Assembly (NCBI GenBank): GCA_022828595.1
Contig: JAKGHH010000001.1
Coordinates: 117,874,999 to 117,938,998 of the forward strand
Direction of reading: 5' to 3'
DNA length: 64,000 bases
Source of the DNA: Nelumbo lutea
Lineage: Eukaryota > Streptophyta > Magnoliopsida > Proteales > Nelumbonaceae
The notes beneath the pieces are model-generated. The model had not been told where the DNA came from. It searched no databases and saw only the letters and a program-made list of their open reading frames with translations. The position numbers were made by a program, and so were the translations under genes. Shown here piece after piece: positions 41,381 to 54,114 of the stretch (position 1 is the first letter of the stretch; the number at the start of each line of letters is the position of its first letter).

Positions 41381-41929
41381 GTCTATCTAATACCTAAGAA
41401 CATTTAAACTATCACGAGTCTCATAAATGTTTAGTTTAAGTGGTAATTGCACAGAAACATACCAATATCAACATGAAACAATAATGTACTTTTATTCATT
41501 TAAAATAATCGTATTTGTACATCAATCTGATTGGAACTAAGGGAATACACTGTCTAACATCTAAACCACTAACTACTATCAACCATTTATACATCATCCC
41601 AACACCAACAAGTATGATCAGCCTCCCATGCCCATAAACCCCCATCCAAAACACCCCCCCCCCTTGATGGCAGCAGTATTTGATCCTAGTTTATTACAAC
41701 TAGCTAAAGAAAACCTACCAATTGAAGCATCAGTTGGTTATTTCTTTTATTTATTTATTACTCAGTATTAACTACACATCCAACACTCAAAATATGTTAT
41801 TCTAACAAACGAGGTGTAATTATTGTTGTCGCCCTCTTGCCTTTTTTGGTGAGTCTCCTCACCTTATTTGGTGAGATTTTTTTTCTCTTACCCAATTGTT
41901 TTTCTCAAGTGGGTATGGATCATCCACCA
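41381..41929. other. Nothing recognised
   Basis: AT-rich sequence with a C-run at 41,655-41,664. It may contain the 5' UTR of the LINE that follows. Confidence 0.4.
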
Positions 41930-44690
41930 AACTCCTCATGAAGGTCCATAATTGATGATCTGTTTAATAAAATCGAACTTATCCTCAACCCAGTAGATAA
42001 ACTAATGATTGAAGCAAATCAAGAAGATATTGATGGTATCGTAGATTGCAACATAAGTATGGTGATTAGGGTTTTGACTGATAAAGAAGGCTAGCAGGCT
42101 TACGGGAGAACTTGAATACAATCTGGACACTACATAAAGATAGACTAGTGGTGGAGTTTCTAAGACAATTCTTTCTTAGTTCACATCAAATCAGCAGTAC
42201 ATCAGGATGATTCTCTCCATGGAGGACCATGGTCTTTCAATGATGACTATATAATCATGGAGAAATGTCTCCCAAATAAAACACTTGATTCATATCTTTT
42301 AGACAGAATTGATGTTTGGTTTCATATTATAGGACTCCTAATTGAATATCTCAAACCCAAAGTTGGCATGAAGATCGTAGAAGCAATAGGTAATCCTTAC
42401 GAACCTAGAGAAGATGAAGTGAGCAACTGGAGTAAGTTCATTAGAATCAAAGTCTTAATGAATGTTTTTAAAAGCCTAGTGCACAGCACACCCTACACAC
42501 TCTTGGATAAGAAGGAGATCATAGTGAGGTTTCACTATGAGTGGCTTCCTCGTTTCTACAAGCTATGTGACAGATTATGACATGTTGTTGATAGGTGTAG
42601 CCTTCGAGCAGAGATAGAAGAACACCTTGAGACCTGTTAGGATGAAGTGACCAAAGTTAAACTACAACACTACTTAATCTGTAGCTATACAAAGGGCATT
42701 CGTAGTGAAGTTCATAGAAAGCTTTGTAGTGGTAAAGCCTCTAAAGGACATGGCTAGCAAACTACACCATCATCGACGTTGGATGAAAGGCAAGAATACC
42801 ATGGCAACCTTCGATCAGGCAACCTTACCAGATCTGTGGATGCAGATTTACCAGATCCAAAATCCTTGGAAGAGGAGATATCTATTAGAAATTTATATGG
42901 CGAGAATTTCGGTAGTGATTTGCATAAAGAGAATGTATCCAACCCAACTATGATGTAAAGGGAGGGACCCCCTTCAGTTAATAATAATTCAATCCTACAA
43001 TTAGTGGGAGGTAAGCAAGCGTTAAATGGCAAGACAATTGTAGACATCTCACACTCTGAGGATATGGATATTGGGATTTATCAAAAGAGCCATGACCCAA
43101 TAATGTCAAATTTGTTGCAACTAGAGTCAATCTTAATCGTTGGTTGTCAAAAAGGCAAACGCAAGGCCCAAGATCAAGAAATTTTCTCACCTTGCATGCA
43201 TTGACCCTTCATTGGGCCTGGTTTCTAAAGTCACGCCAACTCATCGTTTATGCTTAAAGCAAAAAGCTCATTTGAAGGGATCAAACACTTTGGAGGATGC
43301 AAACTGAAATGGCCGAGGTGGCAAGCCTTCAATTGCCACCACGCTAGCCATGATTCTCTTGGCCTGGAACTGCAGAAGTGGAGGGAGCAACTTGGTAGTT
43401 TGACATTTCAAATCCCTCCCCAAGAAAATTAAGCCCACCATATTTTTATTTCAAAAACTCATTGTAGGTAGAATATAGTTGAATCCATTATTCAACAGTT
43501 GCAACGTTATAATTATTTTATTGTGAAATTTGTTAGTTGTTCTGGTGGACTATGGTTAGGTTGGAGTAAGTCAATTCATCTGAATGTAATCTTTCATTTA
43601 CAAAATATAATACATGCTTCCATTTTAAATTATCCAATGCTTTTCAAATGGAACCTCGTAGCTGTTTATGTCCATCAAAAAAAAAAAAAGAGCAAAGACA
43701 TGAAGTTTGGGATAAAGTCAAATCTATTGCTTCTAATATTCATAATCCATGGTGCTTGTTTGGTAATCTTAAATGCAATTAGCAATGAAAATGAGAAGGT
43801 TGGGGGCAAAAAGATTGATAGACATCAAATTCGACGTTTCAGTGAAATGGCTGAAGCATGTGGTTTGATTGATGTTGCTTTTATTGGCCCTCCTTTCACT
43901 TGGTCGAATAGGCGACAAGATGTCTTAGTGCTTGAAAGGGATAGAGCTTTGGTCTCTTTTGATTGTTTGGTTCATTTCCCTCAATCCCTTGTTAGGCATC
44001 TTACTGCCGAAAGAAGTGACCACTACCCCATCTCTTTATATGCTCATACTAAGAGACATAAGCATAAAACCCATGATAGGTTTGAAGCTATTTGGACCAA
44101 GGAAACTAACTTTGTTCACATAGTGAAGCTTGCAACTTGGGGTAGAGACCGTATAGGTTCTTTCCGATCTAGGATCTGTCAACTTACAGATCAATTGTCT
44201 TCTTTGCAAATAGATGTTGAGGAAGAAACCAAGGTTCGCCTTGAACTTGACAAGCTCATTGAACTAGAGGAACTTTATTGGAAATAGATAGTCTATGATG
44301 ACCGGTTAAAAGATGGAGATAGACAAACCGAGATTTTTCATGTGACTGCAACTAGCGGGCATTGTAGAAATTGAATTCATTGGTTACGTGACCACAATGG
44401 TGATGGACCGAGGATGAAGGTACAATCTCAAATTTAATCCAAAGTTACTTTATTGATCTACTTACTTCTTCAAGGTCACAATTTATTACTTTTTCAGATT
44501 CCCTTATTCCAAGCCAAGTTTCAGGTGAGATGAATGATTTTCTATGTCAAATACCATATGAAAATGAGGTGAAGTAAGCTCTTTTTAGCATTGGGCCCCT
44601 AAAGGCACCAGGACCTAACGATGTGCATGCTCTCTTCTATCAAAAATGTTGAAACGAAGTTGGGGGGGGGGAATCTAATCGGTTTTGTTC
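41930..44690 (+). pseudogene. L1-type LINE, ORF1 and first part of ORF2
   Basis: ORF1 (about 41,930-43,430) shows the gag-like DUF4283/zf-CCHC_4 pattern: a GPWSFNDDYIIMEKCLPNKT segment, WFHIIGLLIEYLKPKVG, WSKFIRIKVLMNVFKSL and VRFHYEWLPRFYKLCDRL; the zinc knuckle has decayed. ORF2 endonuclease is open from 43,499 to 44,285 and holds FIGPPFTWSNRRQD and ERSDHYPISL, although its first strands are degraded. The RT N-terminus follows with TEIFHVTATSGHCRN. It stops at about 44,690 and resumes at about 48,480. Confidence 0.8.
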
Positions 44691-45219
44691 AAGGTTGTCA
44701 GCACACGATTTTTGCTCAGTTCCACTTCTCATACCCCAATGGCCCAATCGGACCTCACCAATAACTTTGGAGCATGATAAAATCCAGGGACATCAAATTT
44801 CAACTCGAATACCCTCAAATCCATTGTTAATTTATACTATTCCCTTTTGACGACCATGATCACAGCACATCACCACTTCCGCCCCATGATCAAACTTCAC
44901 CATATGAAGCAAAATCTTTTAACATCCAATCACGCAATATTTCAACCCTAAATTCCTTGATTTTGCCGTTCATTCATAAGAAATTCCATTTCGATGCATC
45001 CAGTCTCATTACGCTTCTCAAACCAAAAACCTGCGATCCACCAAAATTCAACACATCATCATTTCCTTTAACCATTCATCAAGATAAGATTCCACTTTAA
45101 GCCACCTCATTGGTCGAGATATTCTCTATCCAAATTCCTGTGATTCCAACACCTCCAAAGACATGAAACATACCCATTGAACTCAAAATATCCTTATCAA
45201 CTACCCATCGAATTTTAGA

Positions 45220-46030
45220 TCCAAAATGCCCATATTGTCCTTCGTATGCAAAGATTCCGAATAAACCACTCATATCACCCGATTTCCTTTGAACTTAAGA
45301 TTTGCACTATGAAACATCGTTCCCCAGTATCAAACTTCATCTAAACCTTTGTTAACCCCCTATTGACGATTCGTCCAATTTTGAACCTTGAAATTATAGT
45401 TTTACCCTTCATCTGGAGACCTCGAATCATCCACTCCTATCACATTACTCTCCAAACTCAAGATCGGCACTTCAAAACACTATCAAACCCCATCTAAACC
45501 CTTATTAATCCCCTAATTGATGATCTATCCAATTTTGAACCTTGAAATGATGATTTTACCTTTATCCAGAAAGATTCTAAATAAACCACTCTTATTGCAT
45601 GATACCCTCTGAACTCAAGATTTGCACTATGAAACACTACTCCCCACCAACAAACCTCATCTCAAACTCCAATCGACGATCCATCCATTTTGAACATTAA
45701 AACGATAATTTTACCCTTCATTTGGAAAGATTCTGAATCAACGACTTCTATCACTTGATACTCTTCAAATTCAAGATCGGCACTACAAAACACCATCAAA
45801 CCTCATCCAAACCTTTGTCAACCCCCCGATTGACGATCCATCCCATTTTGAACATGGAAATGATGATCTTACCCTTCATTCAGAAAGATTCTAAATAAAC
45901 CACTCCTATCGCTCAATACTCTCTAAACTCAAGATTTACACTACAAAACACCACTAAACCTCTATCAGCCTCTCGATCGATGATGTATCCGACTTTAAAC
46001 CTTGAAATGACCATTTTGCCATCCATTTAA
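45220..46030. repeat. About 155-bp diverged tandem array
   Basis: The word TTTTGAACCTTGAAAT.ATGATTTTACCCTTCATC recurs with its start at about 45,383, 45,537, 45,692, 45,850 and 45,997, and a more decayed unit precedes. Each unit also holds AAGATTCTAAATAAACCACTC, ACTCAAGAT and CAAACCTCATC words in the same order. Confidence 0.75.
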
Positions 46031-48027
46031 GAAAACACCACCGACCATCACCACCAAACCAATCAAACCCATTGTCATCCTTTTAATCGACTATCTGGGA
46101 AATACATGCCATACAATGCTCGTTCTGCCGTTCCATCAAGGACGTTTCCACAATCTCATCTTTTGGGTTATAAGAGCTAGTTTTCCTACCCTTGGATGCT
46201 CATAAATGGAAGACTTTAAATTTGAAACGTCCATTTGTTCCCACCTCTCTCATGTTCCCGAAAGTACTTTTCTAGTCCCTCCCCACCAGATCCCTTTTGT
46301 TTTTCTTTTTACATGAACCCCCTTGACACTTGTCACCCACCTAGCCATTAGATCTCCTTAAAACCTCCCAAATACAATCAAGGGCATCAATGTCCTTTCT
46401 TTGCTTTCAAAAATTATAGCATAGTTCCCACTCATAAATCTTGTTTCAAAATATTTGCAATGAGGTCACTACCATGTGTCAAAACCCCAACCATTGGATC
46501 TCCTTGCTTCTAGCCTTGTTTAATCCCAACCATGGATTGTTTTTTCTATTATGGACTAGATCTAGGTGCCCCTTGCCATTTTTGGAAGATTCACTTTTGC
46601 TTCCTAAAAGAACCATGCAACTTTTCCCTCTAAGAAAAGTCATGTATAAGAAAGACAATTTTATTGTTCTTTAAGAAATAAAAAGATTTTTGTTGGAGAA
46701 GGGAAAGGAAAGAAAACTCCATTCGTATGATACTAATATGGGAAACTCCTAATAACCCAAAGGGTCTCTAGACGTTCCCCCTTCTCCTTTGAATCCATTG
46801 TAGCTAACTTCCAACCAAATTGCTTTTTTCTTGACCAAAAATAGAAGTCCTCTTCACTTAAAAAGAGTTATTTTCTCTCTCTAAAACTCTCTCTCTCTAG
46901 CATTAGACACCACCCATCTTCAATTGAAGACCCTTCTCTACATTCACTCTTCCCATCACTGAACCACCTTCCCCTATCCATCTCCTCATTCTAATTTTCT
47001 TCTTCCTCTAATCCTCTCCCTCAAGCTCTCTCCATCTCTCTCATTATCTTCCTCCTCCTCCACAATTCTAAGGTGAACCTATCTCAATCCATCATATTCA
47101 GCCAAGAAGGAAGAGGGGGCATCCTATCTCAGTCCATCCATCAAAAACCTTCACATAACAGTCCCAACAGTCATATAGAAAAGCCACAAGTGAGGTAGCT
47201 TTTCAATAAAATTTACAACTTCTTTTCTTTTTATTTATTTTTACGTTTTTGGCCAATAGAAAAATGTTTAGGTTGGTTTCTGTGATTTTATTTTGTTGGT
47301 TAGTTTGTTTGAAAATGAATGAATAGGGCTGATTGGTTTTTTGCTTTTGTTTTTTACTATTTTGATCTCTTTTTAAACTTTTCTCATTGAAAATATCTGT
47401 GATTTTATTTAACTTATATTATCTTTATCTTACTTTTATAGTTTATTTTGTTTGATAATGAATGAAGATGTTATGTATGAATTCGGTCCTCCTATTATTG
47501 TCTAGTTATTTATGTTCTTATTCTTGTATAAATTAATGCATACATCCTATTCGGATTAGGGGCTTATGAATTCGATTTAGATGGAAGTTAATGGTGGATT
47601 GTTTCCCTCGTGGCTTCATCATCTCTCTTATTCCAGTAAGAGTGTGGGAGGCTTTGGATAAAGAGGGGGTAGGATGTGTAGACACTCACCCCTTTGCTTC
47701 TTAAGGGCTTTCCACAACCAGGAAGAGGAAAAGAGAAGATTGAGCCATGTAAGAGAACATCCTCTTTATGATAAACCCTCATTGAATTGGAGGAAGCCAT
47801 TTATCTTTTCATTAAGATTGGGTTTTTTTATTAGGATTTTGATTGGCATTCACAAGATAAGAAATGGAGAGGGGTGCCTAACACATTCCCTCTCCCTCCC
47901 TTTGATACCTAGAGTCTTGTTTTGGGATTGGGAGTCATTTTTTTTTTCTTATGTTTTTCTCAAACAAGGGAGGCCCATCACTCCTTTGTTCAAGTTGTTG
48001 ATGGGTGGCGACGGCTCCTCTCATGGC

Positions 48028-48444
48028 TAGGGGTGACAATGAACCGAGCTTTTCACGAGCTTAGCTCAGCTCGGTTTCGATCGAGATTGAGTCCAATTCA
48101 TTGGCTCGATTATGAAACAAGACAAGCTCGAGCCTACTTGAGCTCGGCTCGTGAGGCTCGCGAGCCGGCTTGAATATATTTATATATATATATATATAAA
48201 ATTATAGAAAATAATATATATAATAAAAATATAATAATTATTAATTATTATAATTCTTAAAATTTTAAATATCAAATAAAAAAATATTTTTATATATAAT
48301 TTTTTTTATAAAACATTTTTTCTCAAAAATCGAGCTCGAGAGCTCAAGATTCTAGCTCGAACCGAGCTCAAGCCTTGTAGAATAGTTTCGAGCCAAGCTC
48401 AAGCCTCGTACTATTCGGCTAGGCTCGGCTCAAATCCACCCCTA
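48028..48444. mobile_element. hAT-type MITE (TAGGGGTGACAAT)
   Basis: 417 bp, TAGGGGTGACAATGAACCGAGC at the left and GGATTTGAGCCGAGCC inverse with CACCCCTA at the right. Perfect 8-bp duplication CTCATGGC (48020-48027 and 48445-48452). Subterminal GAGCTCGGCTCG words and a very AT-rich centre. Confidence 0.85.
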
Positions 48445-48480
48445 CTCATGGCCATGAAGTGACACCCAATTTCAATGGGA

Positions 48481-50180
48481 TGTTCACAAAAGTGTTTTTC
48501 AAAACCCGAAAACAATTGCTAAAGTTAATGATACTACCATTGTCCTAATTCTGAAGAAGGAAACAGTGGAGTACTTGACTGATCTCCGACCAGTAGGTTT
48601 GACAAATGTCCCCTATAAGATTGTAGCTAAAATTATCACTTCTAGATTACAGGTGTTTCTTGATGATCTCATTACACCTTTCCTAAATGCCTTTGTGCTG
48701 GGTAGGCAGATCCATGACAACAGGGTGATCGCGTATGAAGTTGTTCATTCTATGAAACACATGAATGGTTAGATGGGAAGTTTTTTACTTGGATCTGGCT
48801 AAAGCTTATGATAGAATTGAATGAAACTTTATTTTATGGCCTTTAAGAAAGAGGGGCTTCTCAACCCAATTTTTTAAGTTAGTGAGGGCATGCATCTCCA
48901 CGACAACTTTTCGGATTTATTGTGAACTCGGTGACCCCAGCATCCCTTGAAGAGGATTGAGACAAGGTTGCCCTCTGTGTACCTTTTCGTTTTCTACTTG
49001 CTTAGTCATCAATGGGACTCTGACTCTCTATGTGTGGTTTCAAGGTGAGTCGAAATTCCCCAAAAAATCAATCATCATATTTGGCGATGTACCAACGGAG
49101 AAGTAAGAATGATAAAAGATCTCATCGAACACTTCAGTAGCTGCTCAGGCCAATTGATTAATTTTTCAAAGTCATCTATGTTCTTCAATGGGCGTGAAAA
49201 GTACATATCTTTGGGGTCCGCCAATTTTACAAAGAAATAATGCTGAATCTTGGCAGTTCATAGTAGACAAATGTACTCAAAAGCTACGTACAAAGTTGGA
49301 AGAGTAATTGTCTCTCACACGCTGGCAGGGAGGTATAAATTGATTGAATCCACTATCTCTGCCATCCCTTCTTATTTCATGTCAACACAATTAATCCCTT
49401 CTACCACGTGTGATGATAAGGACGACTTTGAGGGCCTTGGCTTTCGTGACATCAATATGCAAAACATTGTCCTCTTAATGAAATTATCTTGCGTTTCCTG
49501 ACGAAACAATCAAACAACGCAGACCTGGTGTAATCTACGCAAGTTCAAATACCTCAGTAATTAATGAATCCTCTTTTGGAGAGTGAAGAAATGCAGTGGA
49601 GACTCCATAATTTGGTGTAGCTTAGCTTGTTGCAAGTTCATGATGAACTACTAAAGGGTGCAAAATACATTGTTTCTAATGGTTGGAATATTAACGTCTT
49701 TGAAGACCCTTGGCTTTGGCTCTCCTCTATTATTATTAATCCGTTGGTGCAAGAGAAGAGACACACTAATATGAAAGTAGCCTCACTCATTTTGATCATA
49801 AGATTTGGAAAGAGGACATCATCAACACTTTGCTTGATACTAAAATAGCTGATCAAATCTTGGAAATTGAGATCCCTGCCAATCCCTACTCAATCCCCCA
49901 TAGGCTTGCTAGCTTGGACCTTGACACCCAGTGGAGAGTTCTCTTGTACTCCTGCATATAGACTGCTACAACGGGATGGGACTATTACATCTTATCAGAA
50001 CTTGGCTGTTCCAAACATTAGCTGAAAGCCTTATAGTGTTTGTCGGATTTAACCCCTCAAATTTAGATTTTCATTTGGAGGTGTATTATTATATTACTAG
50101 AGTGCTTCCTTCCTTGCAAGCTTTGGAGAGGTTCAACGAAAAGATAGATAACATCTGTAGGTGTCGTGGTGATGGGATTG
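48481..50180 (+). pseudogene. LINE RT continuation
   Basis: VNDTTIVLILKKETVEYLTD and LRPVGLTNVPYKIVAKIITS, ending with FLDDLITPFLNAFVLGRQIHDN (48,535-48,770), are RT motifs 0-2 of plant LINEs. Then come a decayed palm, GQLINFSKSSMFFNG (about 49,150), LAGRYKLIESTISAIPSYFM (49,323-49,382), and GWNINVFEDPWL (49,681-49,716). Many stops. zf-RVT and RNase H are not seen, so the 3' end is lost or decayed past about 50,180. Confidence 0.8.
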
Positions 50181-50927
50181 AAAATTTGGATCATAGCCGG
50201 GGCACGATTCAGGCCCAAACCCCACGTTGTGCCGGGTTTGGGTTTTAAGACTTAAAATCAACCTCCCACAAAACTGTTCCTACAACGTCCACAGCACATC
50301 TCTGCAATCTATTGAAAATATCTCCTGATGATAATTCCAGAAATGATGATGTTATCATCAAGAGATATTTCCAATACACGACAAGGATGTACTGTGGAAC
50401 ATTGTGAGGAACTGATTCCGTCTTTGGGTTTTAAACCCCACCAGTCGGCATGACATGACACGAAAAAGTGGGTCATGCCAATATATACAACCCACAATCC
50501 AAGCACAACATGACCTGCATGCTAGTCTTAATGGCAAGTCGACATGGCTCATAGATCCCAAACCTTCATGTTGTGTTGGGCTTGGGTTTTGAGCCCCACT
50601 AGCTAGCGCGACATGACACAAAAAACTGGGCCATGCCAGTACAACCAACAAGTCCACAACTCAAGCACAACACTACCTCCATGTTGGCCTTAATGTCAAC
50701 TGACATGGCCCACTGGTATACATTAATATATTATTTATTTATTATTATGTATAATTTTTATCTTCAATTTTATAATATTACTATATTCTAATTTTATTAT
50801 TTTTTTCAATTTTATTTTAACATTTTCATTCTATTTGCAAATTTTCTTGCCCATGACCCAGCATGGACCCGCGGCATGGGCCATAGGTCATGCTGGGCTT
50901 CCCTTTGAGGAATTCCAGGCCAAGCGG
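50181..50927. repeat. Repeat element with GC-rich words and internal duplication
   Basis: Starts near AGCCGGGGCACGATTCAGGCCC and ends with GACCCAGCATGGACCC...CATGCTGGGCTT. A 159-bp unit (TTTGGGTTTTAAACCCCACCAG...) starting at 50422 is repeated from 50581. The composition is like non-autonomous hAT elements, but borders were not resolved. Confidence 0.5.
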
Positions 50928-51272
50928 TAGGGGTGCTCATGGTTCAGGGCCTATTCTTGAAACCAAACTAGTACTACCGGTTTATCAAAAACAGGTAATT
51001 GAAAATAAACCAAAGCCGATTGGTTAACCGGTTAACTATTTCGACTTGTCTATTTTTTGGTTTTTTGTTTTTACAATATATATTTTAAAAATATATAAAT
51101 ATATAATAAAAAACTAAAAATATATTTTAAATAATATATTATGTATTATAAATATATATAATGCATATTTATTAATTTATAATATATAAAAATAATATAT
51201 ATATATATACCGATCGATTCAATTAACCGATAGTTTTCTATATTGGTTAATTGAAACTAAACTAATACCTTC

Positions 51273-52138
51273 TAATGGAGGGTGATTTGTCCCGACCTCG
51301 TAGCTCAGGTACACGTAGGCGTGACGTAGCTCAAACAGTGACTCATCATGACAGCACAACTCGGTGGGGAAGTCCCACCGAGTTCAGCACGACAACTCGG
51401 CAGGTAGACTACTCGCCGAATGCCGCCTCGCCTGCACCTCCTCCCCGGGGTCAAGGGACTTTGGGGGGTCCTGAGTTTGGGACACCCTAACCCCTTTTAA
51501 GACCCGAGCTCCTCCCAATGGACCTCGGGCCACTCCCAAGCAAGAAAGCACTGATTCTTCTTTGGACACCCCGAGGCACAAAGACCTCGGGTCGGCTAGC
51601 TCGGCATAACCGGCTGCAGGCAGCCCGTCACTTAAGGGACGGCCCAGCTCAGGGCAATTCGTAGGAGAACAGTTCGGTATACCATAGGAGGGCTTCCTGC
51701 CCAACCGCCGTACCTGACAAAACTGCGAATTGCAGGCATGTCCCCTCGCCGCGCCTGCCACCTTTAGGAAGGCGTCCCACACCTGACAGACACGTACTCT
51801 GCACGACGGCCCCGCGCATGCCACCTCAGCCCTACCTGTAGTGGCTATGGCAGACTGAGTGGCGGTTATACCTGCCCTGTCAGAAGTCAGAGGGCCAGGA
51901 GCAACGGAATTCAGCTATAAGGGACTTACCCTCAAGGAACAAGGCATCTGGAATCACTAGCGCAACCTACACTCTTAGCCTTCGTTCTCTCTTTGCTTCC
52001 TGTACGCAATACTAAGTTAAGCATCGGAGCGTTCCCGTCGGGAAACCCCCCGGTAGTTCTTCCTCCTTCCTCTCGTTTCAGGTACATCTTAGGAGCCACG
52101 AGAGCGCCAGCTAGGAGTGACCAGATTGTGCTACATCA
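51273..52138 (+). repeat. Gypsy 5' LTR
   Basis: Begins TAATGGAGGGTGATTTG (TGATGG in the 3' copy) and ends GTGCTACATCA. A TATA-like TATAAGG lies at 51917-51923. It lacks about 16 bp (GGACAAGAGCACAGCT) present in the 3' copy near 61,328. Confidence 0.9.
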
Positions 52139-52160
52139 TTTGGCGTTGTTTGTAGGAATC
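52139..52160 (+). other. Gypsy primer-binding site
   Basis: TTTGGCGTTGTTTGTAGGAA directly after the LTR resembles the TTGGCGCCGTTTGTGGGGA primer-binding region of plant Tat-type gypsy elements. Confidence 0.65.
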
Positions 52161-52227
52161 GCTTCAAAAAGCCTTTCTCTCTAAACTTTTTCAGTTCCTT
52201 CTTCTTCCTTGAAACAATCCAACGTTC

Positions 52228-54100
52228 ATGGCTTCCTCTAGCAACGTCGAACGAAGCACGGAGATAGATAACTCCAGGGAACAACCTCAGCTTCCTATTG
52301 TCTGTATCGAACAATTCACCGTCCCCTCTCAACGGACGGAATCCCCAACTTGAACGTGCCTCTCACAATGGCACCTGTCATCGCCCCACTCCCAGCTATA
52401 GTCGGAACGACGTAAATTGAGCCTTCGGTCGTGCCCCCAGCGGCCAGCCCGAACCAGTTAAAGGACCTGGTGCAGTGCATGAGGGCCATGCAAGCTCAAA
52501 TGCAACAGTTCCAACAACTTCAACTCTACCAACAACACATACTGCACCAAGTCTCCCAGTATCAGTATCAGCAGCAGTTCCCTCAGTTGCCCCAACCTCA
52601 GCTTTAGCAGCCTCAGCTCTCGCCTCAGCGCCTAGATTCGCAGCAAGCCAAATCTCGTTGCCAGAGCGAGCACTCCAGTTGAGGAGAGGCCCCCCAAAAT
52701 CTCTCGAAAAACCAGGCCTCCCCCCATGGCAGATGGGAGAGACCGGCTACCCCGATCTCGTCGCGGGTGGACAGGTCGGGAGGACCTCAGCTCAACAGAT
52801 CTACGTCGCCTCGACAGTCAAAGTTTGGAACCCCGATCCTTGAAAACCGGTTTGAGATCTTGGCAATAGATTCCAAACAGGATCCTTCTGTCTGTAGCCA
52901 TCACCAGCGGACCGGGCTACCCCAGCGCAAACCATTCTGGATAGAGCGGAGGTGAGCAGCACGAACGTCGAGCCCATCAAGAAGCAAAGACGCCGCCACC
53001 GAGCTCTCCGATCTGTCACCCGCGATTTGCCCAAGCTCATGGGCAAAGAAGAGGTAGGCTCGGCCAAAGCCAAAGCTCCCCTCCTCTCGGTTCTGTCCCC
53101 CTGTCTTCCGAACTCCTGGTAGTCCCGATGCCCAAGGATTTCAAGCTCCCCTCTCTTGATAAGTATGACAGGTCATTTGACTTGAATGATCATGTAGACG
53201 CCTTTCAGTCACAGATGCACCTGGCGCGAGCCAACGAGTCGTGCATGTGCATGGCCTTCTCCACTACTTTTAGGGGAGAAGCCCACATGTGGTACCGAAA
53301 CTTGGCGCCGGGTCAATAAGAAGTTGGGCACAGTTCGCGCAAGCTTTCACGTCCCACTTCGTCACCAGCAAACGGTGCCCGCGAACTGAAGAAAGCATCT
53401 TCAATGTAGCACAAAGAAAGGGAGAGTCCATCCGGAACTATATCAAGCGATTCAACGATGCTTGTATGCATATACCGCACCTGGACCCCACCATATGCTT
53501 TGCTGCAGCCAAGAAGGACGTGATACACAAAGAGTTCAAGTGGCACATGGTCGTCAACCAACCCATGACCATAACCAAGTTTCTAAAGCTTGCGGATAAG
53601 TTCATAGCCACTGAAGAGGAGATCAACCAGAAGGGCGAGGGCACACCCGAAAAAAGAAAGAGAGAAGGAGAGTCTTCCAGTCAAGGGGACACCCAAAGAA
53701 AAAAGGAAACAGTTTGGGGTGCAAAGCCAGGTCAATTGTTCAGAGCTTCTGCACCAAACCGAGCTGATTACACCCCACTGAATGCGAAGAGGGCCGAAAT
53801 TCTTATGGTGATCAAGGACGCCCCATACGTGAAGTGGCCACACCGTCTGAGAAAGAAATAAGAGTTTGTATTGCAACTTTCACAAAGACCACGGTCACAG
53901 TAACGAGAGTTGTAAAAACCTCTACGACGAGATAGAGGAGCTCATCTGTCATGGATATTTGAGAAACTTTTTACATAATAATAATAATAACAATAGCAAT
54001 AGAACAGGTCGGCAAGGAGAGCATGGTAAAGATGCTTCCGAGTCCAGCAGTAGGTCGGCCGAACAACCACAGAGGTAGCCTCCGGAGGAGAGGCCAGTTC
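52228..54100 (+). pseudogene. Gypsy gag
   Basis: ATG 52228 starts MASSSNVERSTEIDNSREQ, but a stop soon follows. Gag core (Retrotrans_gag) at 53,128-53,640: MPKDFKLPSLDKYD, MAFSTTFRGEAHMWYRNLAP, then after a frameshift near 53,310 SWAQFAQAFTSHFV, RKGESIRNYIKRFNDAC and KEFKWHM. A zinc-finger-like YCNFHKDHGHSNESC is at 53,867-53,911. Poly-Asn run from an AAT/AAC repeat at 53,977-54,000. Confidence 0.85.
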
Positions 54101-54114
54101 GGGGGACCATCCAC

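Larger units (their letters stand above)
44691..48480. mobile_element. 3.8-kb insertion in LINE, possible long solo LTR
   Basis: This stretch has no coding motif and splits the LINE RT between IGFVQ and VFFKTRKQLLK. It begins near TGTCAGCACACGATTTTTG (44696) and includes a tandem array (45220-46030), a CT-rich tract (46,870-46,900) and a hAT MITE (48028-48444). The words GTGGCGACGGCTCC near 48,005 recall the junction of long Tat/Ogre-like LTRs with their primer-binding site. No second LTR or target duplication was found, so the class is a guess. Confidence 0.45.

Noticed and set aside
48172..48320. AT-rich block as a replication origin or matrix attachment site
   Set aside because: It is the centre of a hAT MITE with defined ends and duplication, so no separate function can be supported.
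44691..48480. GTTCA at both ends as a target duplication of the 3.8-kb insertion
   Set aside because: The two GTTCA words (about 44,687 and 48,482) do not sit directly at TG...CA element ends, and a 5-bp match is easily due to chance.
51384..51824. 146-codon minus-strand ORF inside the gypsy 5' LTR
   Set aside because: The equivalent region of the 3' LTR is broken into other frames, which speaks against a conserved gene.
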